5,756 nucleotides of DNA from NCBI GenBank assembly GCA_903921135.1, contig CAIXOY010000140.1, positions 1 through 5,756 of the forward strand. Reading direction: 5' to 3'. Under the pieces are notes generated by a model. That model saw only the letters and a program-made list of their open reading frames with translations. It was not told where the DNA came from and ran no database searches. Position 1 is the first letter of the stretch. Each line of letters begins with the position of its first letter. The translations under genes and the position numbers were made by a program. The stretch is from an uncultured Gammaproteobacteria bacterium (GTDB taxonomy: Bacteria > Pseudomonadota > Gammaproteobacteria > Pseudomonadales > UBA5518). Of this stretch, positions 1-5,756 are shown in pieces.

Positions 1-3000
1 AGTTCGAGCGGCAGCATCACACCGGAGGGTTTGGCTTTCTGCATGGGCGCGGCTTCGCCGATGCTGACCCGCGCCGCTTCCACGCCGCGAGTGCGCAAGT
101 CGGCGCTGATCGCTGCGGCGCGCGCAGCGGCAAGGGCCTGCATGCCACCGGGCGGCTCGGGGGTGGTGTTCACCAGTTCGAGGTACATGGCGCGGTAGAA
201 CTCGTGATCGGGGCTGCCGCGCCCCACCAGCGCAAGCGCGGCGTTCACGCGCTCGGGTTCACGACCTTGCTTCTTGGCCCAGTTGGCGGCGAAGCGATCG
301 GCCGCATCGTCACCGCCACGGACTGCGAGGAGCTTTTCCAGCGCGCGCTGGCTGCGTCCGTTGCTGTAAGAGACAGGTCCGGGATCTTCACCCGCGGCGA
401 GTTCATAGCCCATTTCCGCGGCATGCAAGCGCCGCAGTTCGACGCGCCTCAGAGCGTATCCGTCGCGCTCAGCGTGGGTGGCGGCGGGCACACGCACCGC
501 AAGTCTCGGCCGCTGCGAGAGCGCCGTCGCCACCTTGGCAATGCGCTGGCGCTCCATCGGCATCAACTCCGCGCTGCCCGACTTGAAGCGGATGGCCTGC
601 ACCTGTTCCTCGGCACCACCGAACAGCGAGCCGAGCGCACGGAACGGCGCCGTCACCACGCCGGTGATCAGGTTGCCGATCGCCTTCCATATCAGGTGTC
701 CGTAACTGAATGTGGGATCACCCACGTCTCCGCTCACCGGCACGGCGAGGTCGATGCGCCCCTTCGAATCGCTGAGCAGTGCAATCGCAAGATCGAGCGG
801 CAGACTCACCGCATCCTTGCTCTTCACGGATTCGCCCAGCTTGAAGTTCTGCAGTACCACCTCGTTCTTGCCGAGGAGCTTCTGGTTATCGACCTTGTAC
901 TGCAGCGAGAGATCCAGATCGCCAGCCTTGATGGTGCGCCCCGCGAAGGTGGCGCTGTAGGGCGAAAGCGGCGTGAGCGCGATGTTGCGGAACGCGATCT
1001 CGATGTCCGTGAAATGCGTCGGATCGAAGGGCGCGAGCTGGCCGTCTATGTCCGCCTCGCCGTACTCGCCGACTCGTCCGCTGAAGGCGAGCGTGGCGCG
1101 GCCGTTGGCGTCGGAAGAAATCCCCTTCGCCACGCCCTTCAGGCCTTCGATGCGCGCCGCGAAGGGCAGCACCAGGCTGTAGTCGGCAAAATCGACCACG
1201 CTGTTTTCCACCCGGATGCGGTCGATGACGACGGGGAAGGCCTCAGGCGCGGAGGCAGCATCGGAGACGGGCCCGGGGGGCGCAACGGCTGCCGGTGCAA
1301 CGGAGGCCGGCGCCGCGTCGGCCGCCTCCGGCGCGACTGAGGTTTCGCGCATTACGGCCGCCAGATTGACGCTGCGGTCTTTCTGCACCACCACCTTCGC
1401 GTCAGCACCTTTGAGACGCAATTCAGTGATACCCAGGCGATCGGGTCCGAGGCTGAAATCGAGGCCTGCTGCCTCAAGCGCGCTCCAGGCAAGGAAGTGC
1501 CCGCCGCTCTCGGCTTCACGCAGACGCAGACCATCCACCGAAGCACCGCCCGAAACACGCAGCGCCATCGGGTCAGCACCCGCGCTGCGGTAACCGATGT
1601 CGAGTTGCGTCGAGACAGTGCCCGCGTCGAGCAGCAGTGTGGTGTCCTGCGCCACCAGGGGCGCCAGGGGCGACAGGGCGAGGGTCGCAATGCTCAGGGA
1701 TACGTCCGCCGCCCTGCCGTCGGCACTGGCAGTGCCCGAGATCCCGATCCGTCCGCCCTGCTCCACCGGCAGTTCTGCATCCAGACGCAGCGGCGCACTG
1801 CCCGAGGTGTCGACGTCCTTGACGCCGAGTTTGCCGCCCTTGACGGCAACCGCAATGCCAGTGGCCGCATCCTCGAGGGATGCGTCGAGACCGGTAAGCC
1901 GGAACTCGCCCAGACGCAACTTCCAGGCCGCAGCGGCATGTGTGACAGGCAAGGGCGTGACCGGATCCGGTGCCGAGGCCAGACGGATCTCTCGCAGATT
2001 GCCGTCGCGCTCGCGGTGCAGCGCGGTTTGCAAACCCTCGATCACGAGGCTCTCGGCGCCCAGGCGCTCGGCGGCCAGTTCCACTTCAGCGCCGCGAAGT
2101 GCTATCCGCGCGATGGTGCCCAGAGTGGTTCGCTCCGCACCCGTCGTCAGCGCGACGTCTCCCGCCTCCAAAGCGGCGCCAGAGAGTGTGATCAAGGGCG
2201 AGGCCTCGCCGGCATCGGCACCTGAGCGCAGCGCGAAACCTGCCTGTCGCAGACGCAGCGAGAGACCGAGCGGAGCGTTGCGGGTGTGGTCCATCAGATC
2301 GATGCCAAGGTCCGTGATCGTGAGCGACGCCACCTCGACATCCCACGGGGAAGGCGAACCCGGTGCGGGGGCGGGTGCAGCAGGCGCGGTCGGGGCCGGC
2401 GGCATCAGGGTTTCCCAATCGAGCACATTGGCCGCATCAATGCTGGCCGAGAACACGCCGCCAGTGACTCCGACGCGCCCCAGACGCAAGCGGTTGCCCG
2501 CGAGATCGAAGCTGCCATCCTCGACCGTGAACACCCCGAGGGAGAGCAGATCGCGCGCAGCGCCCGGCTGGCGCAGGCGCAGATCACGCAGATCGAGGCG
2601 CATGTCCCGGGTTGACAGCGCGAACTCCCCGCCAGGCATCCCGAGCTGATAGGCGAGGCTCAGGGCAAGCACCCCGCCAACGGGGTCGAGCGACACGCGG
2701 TGGCGCAGGAAGTCATGGAAGGCCTCGGGTTTCAGGCCCTCGATCTGCAGCGTGCCGCTGGAGGCTAACGGATGCAGGCCGAGTTCACCGTTCCACGACA
2801 CGCGGGCGCCACCGGCAAGTTCGACCGCAAGCGTCCCGCTGCCACGATCCTCAGGCAGCGTGGAGAGTCTCAGCACCTGCAGTTCCGAGGGGCCGAAGGC
2901 GGTGCGCGCGGGCGCGGCACCGGTCTCGTCGATGAACACCACCCGCGCGCCCGACATACCCAGACGGTGCACCAGCAACCGCGGTGGCGCCGCATCAGGA

Positions 3001-3467
3001 TCGGCGTCGGGTTGCGCAGGCGGCAAGGCGGCCGCGACCCGCGCGAGGTTCAGGCGCCCGTCTTTCTCGAGGACGATATCGAGTACGGGTTGCCCCAGAC
3101 TGATCTCCGAAAAAGTCCATGCTCGACGGAACAGGCTCGATGCCTGCAGATCCACCACCATCTGCTCCACGGCGCCGAGCGGTGTGCCGCCGGGCTCCGC
3201 AAGGGCAATCCCGCGCAGTTCGAGGCGCAGGCTGAAGGGATTGAAACTCGCCCCGCCGATGCTCGCCTCCACACCGAGAGCATCACCGATGGCACCGGGA
3301 AGGAAGTGGCGCAGACACGCGGGCACCAGCAGGAATCCGACCAAGGAGTAGGCGGCAATCGCGGCCAGCGCACCGCGGAGCAGACGCTGCTTGTGCCAGG
3401 GCACACCGGGAGCCAGCAGGCGAGGGAAGCGGTCTGCCAGACTCTGGATCGGGGCGGGGGCGGGCAT
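1..3467 (-). CDS. DUF748 / AsmA-like envelope protein, C-terminus cut by the window edge
   Basis: The reading frame stays open for 1,155 codons from ATG at 3467 to base 1, with no stop. Residues about 31-52 form one hydrophobic helix after a Lys/Arg-rich stretch (KQRLLR), which predicts an inner-membrane anchor with the bulk in the periplasm. The body is beta-rich, with repeated L-R-L strands like other AsmA-superfamily proteins, and is broken by Ala/Pro linkers at about 356-375 and 710-743. The DUF748 hallmark lies at about 835-950: YSATFAGRTIKAGDLDLSLQ, then SLPLDLAIALLSD, then GRIDLAVPVSGDVGDP, then FSYGHLIWKAIGN. Residues about 957-1014 (IRFKSGSAELMP, then ALSQRPRLAVRV) resemble the start of an OmpA-like domain. 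Only a short tail is probably missing. The ATG is chosen for its AGGAGG site; an in-frame ATG at 3515 would add 16 residues but has no such site. AsmA-superfamily members are linked to outer-membrane lipid homeostasis; the role of DUF748 proteins themselves is not settled, so no function is assigned. Confidence 0.93.
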   Translation of the reverse strand, partial: MPAPAPIQSLADRFPRLLAPGVPWHKQRLLRGALAAIAAYSLVGFLLVPACLRHFLPGAIGDALGVEASIGGASFNPFSLRLELRGIALAEPGGTPLGAVEQMVVDLQASSLFRRAWTFSEISLGQPVLDIVLEKDGRLNLARVAAALPPAQPDADPDAAPPRLLVHRLGMSGARVVFIDETGAAPARTAFGPSELQVLRLSTLPEDRGSGTLAVELAGGARVSWNGELGLHPLASSGTLQIEGLKPEAFHDFLRHRVSLDPVGGVLALSLAYQLGMPGGEFALSTRDMRLDLRDLRLRQPGAARDLLSLGVFTVEDGSFDLAGNRLRLGRVGVTGGVFSASIDAANVLDWETLMPPAPTAPAAPAPAPGSPSPWDVEVASLTITDLGIDLMDHTRNAPLGLSLRLRQAGFALRSGADAGEASPLITLSGAALEAGDVALTTGAERTTLGTIARIALRGAEVELAAERLGAESLVIEGLQTALHRERDGNLREIRLASAPDPVTPLPVTHAAAAWKLRLGEFRLTGLDASLEDAATGIAVAVKGGKLGVKDVDTSGSAPLRLDAELPVEQGGRIGISGTASADGRAADVSLSIATLALSPLAPLVAQDTTLLLDAGTVSTQLDIGYRSAGADPMALRVSGGASVDGLRLREAESGGHFLAWSALEAAGLDFSLGPDRLGITELRLKGADAKVVVQKDRSVNLAAVMRETSVAPEAADAAPASVAPAAVAPPGPVSDAASAPEAFPVVIDRIRVENSVVDFADYSLVLPFAARIEGLKGVAKGISSDANGRATLAFSGRVGEYGEADIDGQLAPFDPTHFTDIEIAFRNIALTPLSPYSATFAGRTIKAGDLDLSLQYKVDNQKLLGKNEVVLQNFKLGESVKSKDAVSLPLDLAIALLSDSKGRIDLAVPVSGDVGDPTFSYGHLIWKAIGNLITGVVTAPFRALGSLFGGAEEQVQAIRFKSGSAELMPMERQRIAKVATALSQRPRLAVRVPAATHAERDGYALRRVELRRLHAAEMGYELAAGEDPGPVSYSNGRSQRALEKLLAVRGGDDAADRFAANWAKKQGREPERVNAALALVGRGSPDHEFYRAMYLELVNTTPEPPGGMQALAAARAAAISADLRTRGVEAARVSIGEAAPMQKAKPSGVMLPLE

Positions 3468-3473
3468 GCTGCA

Positions 3474-3479
3474 CCTCCT
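3474..3479 (-). promoter_or_regulatory. Strong ribosome binding site of the DUF748 gene
   Basis: The minus strand reads AGGAGG, then six bases (TGCAGC), then ATG at 3467. This is a consensus Shine-Dalgarno sequence at good spacing. It decides the start against the in-frame ATG at 3515, which is preceded by CTACCGTTCC and has no purine-rich site. It is clearly stronger than the sites before the two sulfotransferase genes, which suggests that the DUF748 gene is initiated independently of its upstream neighbours. Confidence 0.85.
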
Positions 3480-3515
3480 GTTGCAAGGGCGCGAGGGCAA
3501 CTTAACCCGAAGCAT

Positions 3516-3542
3516 GGAACGGTAGGAAGCCGTACCTGTTCC
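3516..3542 (-). other. Hairpin in the gap between sulfotransferase A and the DUF748 gene
   Basis: On the plus strand GGAAC GGTA (3516-3524) pairs with TACC T GTTCC (3533-3542), giving nine base pairs with one bulged T and an eight-base loop. It lies 31 bases beyond the sulfotransferase A stop codon. In the direction of transcription it is followed by ATGCTTCGGG rather than a T-run, so it is not a standard intrinsic terminator. It may slow or partly end transcription, or protect the 3' end of the sulfotransferase message. The GTTCC arm can also pair with GGAAC at 3551-3555. The pairing is seen in the sequence; any role is inference. Confidence 0.4.
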
Positions 3543-3572
3543 GATGGGCAGGAACCGCTGAGGAGAACCGGC

Positions 3573-4613
3573 TCAGACGCCTCCGACGTCCATCTTTCTC
3601 TCGAGTTCCGCTACGCGGCTCCGCAGTTGTATGAGGCTCTGGAGCAACAGCAGTTCCATGGGCGTGGCAGCAGGAAAGGCCGTCAGGGCGGCATGGGCAT
3701 CGACGAAAGCACGATTGTCCTCGTCAAGATCGACGCCTTCCATGCCGGGCATCCGGGCGAGGCGACGGTTCTCATCCCTGAACCTCTCGGCAACCTCCCT
3801 CAGCTGCGCGTTGGAGAGCAGCGCGTCGGGCCGACGCGCGGGGGCCACTGCCATCGGCACCAACGCAGCCAGCTCGGCAGGGGGCGCGCTGTTCTGCAAC
3901 CACCCGGGGGCACCGCCGGCAAGGTTGTTCACCAGCGAAGAGACATAAATCGCTGCGTCTGCGGTGGCATTGACATCATTCCGGGGCAGCTCGAGACAAG
4001 CGGCTGCGTCCTGCGGAACGCCGAGACTGGCGAGGAAGTCGAGGACGATGTCGCCCTCCGGGAAGGCTGTGCGCACGTAGGGGCGGAGCGTGACTCCCTC
4101 ATCGCCCAGGACGCGCCGGAACAGCGCGAGGCGTCGGGCATATTCGAAGGCGCCGCCGCGCTCACGCGCGTACTCGGGAAAGGGGTTCTTGCGGCCGTGG
4201 TTTTTCACCGATTGCCAGTAGCCTGACGCGAGCAGTCTCGCCTGCCCGCCAGCGTAAAACAGCACGCGGAACTCCCCGAACGGCGCAAATGCCTCGCGCA
4301 GGGCGTGGATCGTGGGTTCCTCCATCGGCCACAGCAACTCGCTCGACAGCACAACCGTGGCATCAGACCTGACGCACGGCAGCAAGGCCTCGATGCAGGC
4401 GCCGAGGTCACCCGGCGGGGTGCGGATAGCGAGCCTCGCAAGCTCGGCACCGTTGCCCGTAGTGGGCCGACCGAGGCGCGCCGTCTTGTCGAAGGGATAC
4501 TCCGGATACACCACCCCGAAGCGCTCCGCGAGTACGGCGCGGTTCATCGAGAGGAATGTCTGGATGGCCGAGGAGCCGGTTTTTGGCGCACCGATGTGCA
4601 GCAGGATCTTCAC
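3573..4613 (-). CDS. Sulfotransferase family protein A (PAPS-type fold)
   Basis: This 346-residue cytosolic protein belongs to the bacterial PAPS-dependent sulfotransferase superfamily, which moves a sulfuryl group from PAPS to an acceptor, often a sugar hydroxyl. The 5'-phosphosulfate loop is at residues 7-16 (IGAPKTGSSA, with Lys11) and directly follows strand MKILLH, as the family expects. A strand ending in the motif VVLSSE lies at 87-92. The segment that normally carries the 3'-phosphate-binding Arg (usually like YLRRQ) reads YAGGQ at 120-124, so that Arg is missing, although the following Ser130 and the YWQSVK helix are kept. The stretch RPYVRTAFPEGDIVLDFLAS (177-196) and the N-x-L-R-R/E-N-R-R-L pattern near 268-286 also fit the family. 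Residues about 320-341 form a Leu-rich probable coiled coil. The start is GTG; it puts the first strand right before the loop, with only a weak GGGGG site five bases upstream. It sits 18 bases after sulfotransferase B. The acceptor is unknown. Confidence 0.88.
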   Translation of the reverse strand: MKILLHIGAPKTGSSAIQTFLSMNRAVLAERFGVVYPEYPFDKTARLGRPTTGNGAELARLAIRTPPGDLGACIEALLPCVRSDATVVLSSELLWPMEEPTIHALREAFAPFGEFRVLFYAGGQARLLASGYWQSVKNHGRKNPFPEYARERGGAFEYARRLALFRRVLGDEGVTLRPYVRTAFPEGDIVLDFLASLGVPQDAAACLELPRNDVNATADAAIYVSSLVNNLAGGAPGWLQNSAPPAELAALVPMAVAPARRPDALLSNAQLREVAERFRDENRRLARMPGMEGVDLDEDNRAFVDAHAALTAFPAATPMELLLLQSLIQLRSRVAELERKMDVGGV

Positions 4614-4631
4614 CTGAACCCCCGGGGTCTG

Positions 4632-5510
4632 TCAGACGACACGCAAGCCGGCCCGGTGTGCCGCCGCATCGAGTTCGTGGTAATCAGGGCAGGCGAGTAC
4701 ACCGGTGTCTTCCAGCGCCGCCAGATCCGTACGCAGGACCTCGCATAGCCAGGCAAAGTGCTCCCCGGAGATGGTCTCGCCCACTGCGAGCGGGCCCGAC
4801 GCGTTGGAGGGCTCGGGCGCGTGCCCGAGGGGACTCAGCCCGAGGAACGCAAGAAGCGCGTCGGCGACCGTGGGGCCTGCGACGAAATCCTCGAAGCGGT
4901 ACAGGAAGAAGCTCTGCGCACCGAACGTGGCAAGGCAGGATGTCACGGTGTCGGCGTAGAGGGACGAGGCCAGAATGCGGACGGGGCGAGCCCATTGGTG
5001 CCGCCACGCAGGGTCGTTGCGCCGGCTGAAGTCAGCCCTGGCCGAGGCCACGAAGGTGTCGAAGCTCTCATGACGGTGCTGCGCGCGATGGAAGGCGTAG
5101 TGCGAAAGCAGACGCTCCAGTGGATTGCGCAGGCCGCAGATCAGCTTGCAGTCGGGCAGCAGATCCCGGATCTCGGTGATGGCTTCGGGGAGGATGAAAT
5201 AGGAAGGAGATATCTCCCCGACGGCCCGTGCCGTCTCGCCGCCAAGGAAAAACGTGGCGTACTCCTGGCGCGTCATGCCGGGCCTGCGAGCCTTCGGGTT
5301 GGCCGCACGGAAACCGAAGAAATTGATCTCCTTGACGGGCGCCATGTGCACCTCGGGGTGCGCCGACAGCAAGCGGAAGAGCGACGAGGACCCGGCCCGC
5401 CCGGGGCCGATGCCGATGAACGTCGGCAGGATCCTGCGACCCAACCGCCGTTGATGCTGCATCAACCGGTCGAAGGCGGAGACATCGGCAGCGAGATCCC
5501 GATCCGTCAC
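4632..5510 (-). CDS. Sulfotransferase family protein B (PAPS-dependent)
   Basis: A 292-residue cytosolic sulfotransferase with the complete family layout. The 5'-phosphosulfate loop is at residues 32-45 (FIGIGPGRAGSSSLF), with Arg38 in the place often held by Lys. It is followed by the typical HPEVHMAPVKEINFF at 51-65. GEISPSYF is at 98-105. The 3'-phosphate site is at 122-138 (KLICGLRNPLERLLSHY, with Arg128 and Ser136). A YRFEDFVAGP segment at 204-213 precedes the FLGL helix end, as in heparan-type and related bacterial sulfotransferases. The likely start is GTG at 5510, overlapping the acyltransferase stop as GTGA, which points to coupled translation. ATG at 5462 (276 residues) is the alternative and keeps every motif. 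The frame is also open upstream, but that part lies inside the acyltransferase and looks out of frame. With its neighbours it probably sulfates a glycan or glycolipid. The acceptor cannot be read from the sequence. Confidence 0.92.
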   Translation of the reverse strand: MTDRDLAADVSAFDRLMQHQRRLGRRILPTFIGIGPGRAGSSSLFRLLSAHPEVHMAPVKEINFFGFRAANPKARRPGMTRQEYATFFLGGETARAVGEISPSYFILPEAITEIRDLLPDCKLICGLRNPLERLLSHYAFHRAQHRHESFDTFVASARADFSRRNDPAWRHQWARPVRILASSLYADTVTSCLATFGAQSFFLYRFEDFVAGPTVADALLAFLGLSPLGHAPEPSNASGPLAVGETISGEHFAWLCEVLRTDLAALEDTGVLACPDYHELDAAAHRAGLRVV

Positions 5511-5756
5511 GACTCTCTTGCCCGCTCGAGGTCCAGGAACTGCAGCGTGCCCGGCACCCTGCTCCAGCCCACGTTGTCCCGGAGGACACGCGCCGGAACC
5601 CCGCCGACCAGCGTCGAGGGCCCCACATCTCCCTTCGCCAGTGATTTGGCGCCGACGATGCTTCCTGCACCGATGTCCAACGGCCCGAGGCAGAGAACAT
5701 CCTGAGCCAACCAGACCCGGTTGCGCAGGCGCACGCAACCCCCGGGATTGAGAATC
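5507..5756 (-). CDS. Hexapeptide-repeat (left-handed beta-helix) acyltransferase, C-terminal part only
   Basis: The last 82 residues of a protein that enters from the right edge and stops with TGA at 5507-5509. Visible residues 13-34 (RVWLAQDV, then LDIGAGSIVG) follow the hexapeptide pattern of a small hydrophobic residue, a Gly and a turn. KGDVGPSTLVGGVPARVLRD at 41-60 is the usual last coil and exit of O-acetyltransferases of the maltose/serine acetyltransferase-like group (family form: V.KDVPPNTIVAGNPARVIR). These enzymes pass an acetyl or other acyl group from a CoA donor to a sugar or amino-sugar hydroxyl or amine. The catalytic His would lie upstream, outside the window, so activity and acceptor cannot be judged. 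A tail of about 22 residues follows the helix. The stop overlaps the start of sulfotransferase B by four bases, so the two are probably made from one message and may modify the same product. Confidence 0.9.
   Translation of the reverse strand, partial: ILNPGGCVRLRNRVWLAQDVLCLGPLDIGAGSIVGAKSLAKGDVGPSTLVGGVPARVLRDNVGWSRVPGTLQFLDLERARES

Noticed and set aside
204..1340. Plus-strand open frame of 378 codons
   Set aside because: It is antisense to the DUF748 hallmark region. It has no family pattern, and the Arg/Gly-rich end reflects the Ala/Pro linker on the other strand.
1597..2649. Plus-strand open frame of 350 codons, rich in Ser, Arg and Ala
   Set aside because: It is entirely antisense to the DUF748 gene, whose frame has clear family motifs. 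The composition is that of a frame shadow.
3490..3530. Possible sigma-70 promoter before the DUF748 gene (TTCCTA and TTAAGT, minus strand)
   Set aside because: Each element matches only about three of six consensus bases, which is no better than chance in a gap of this size.
3558..3576. CTGAG/CTCAG hairpin over the sulfotransferase A stop codon, as a terminator
   Set aside because: The stem has only five pairs, overlaps the stop codon and has no T-run after it in the direction of transcription.
2772..4226. Plus-strand open frame of 484 codons
   Set aside because: It lies antisense across two well-supported minus-strand genes and the gap between them. Its translation is low-complexity, rich in Gly, Arg and His, with no recognisable motif, as is common for antisense frames in G+C-rich DNA.
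4758..5705. Plus-strand open frame of 315 codons
   Set aside because: It is antisense to sulfotransferase B and the acyltransferase, both of which have strong motifs.
5511..5738. Upstream extension of the sulfotransferase B frame
   Set aside because: It overlaps the acyltransferase coding sequence in another frame and reads as Arg/Gly/Cys-rich sequence without homology. The family normally begins about 30 residues before the PAPS loop.

Overview
The window is G+C-rich DNA, roughly two thirds G+C by eye, and every gene I can support lies on the minus strand. Read in the direction of transcription from the right edge, the order is: the end of a hexapeptide-repeat acyltransferase, sulfotransferase B, sulfotransferase A, a 105-base gap, and a very long DUF748/AsmA-like envelope protein that runs off the left edge. 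The long DUF748 protein with an N-terminal membrane anchor, together with the base composition and codon use, suggests a Gram-negative proteobacterium, probably beta or gamma. No marker gene is present to fix the genus.

Right part (3573-5756): three tightly packed genes. The acyltransferase stop overlaps the likely GTG start of sulfotransferase B as GTGA. Sulfotransferase B ends 18 bases before the GTG start of sulfotransferase A. This is the arrangement of one transcription unit. An acyltransferase followed by two unrelated-looking PAPS-type sulfotransferases is most simply read as the end of a surface-polysaccharide or glycolipid locus whose product is acylated and sulfated. No glycosyltransferase, polymerase or exporter falls inside the window, so this remains inference.

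Middle (3468-3572): a 105-base gap holding the strong ribosome binding site of the next gene and a set of short inverted repeats, one of which can pair with either of two partners. There is no clear terminator with a T-run and no convincing promoter.

Left part (1-3467): one open frame of at least 1,155 codons encodes a DUF748 protein, an AsmA-like family with a C-terminal OmpA-like segment. It has an N-terminal transmembrane helix, a long beta-rich periplasmic body and two Ala/Pro linkers. It is open on the left edge, which is why no closed frame represents it. The long plus-strand frames over it are antisense shadows. It is probably a separate housekeeping envelope gene next to the sulfation cassette, though read-through from the cassette is possible. 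No RNA gene, mobile element, CRISPR array or attachment site was seen, and no gene-free stretch exceeds 300 bases.
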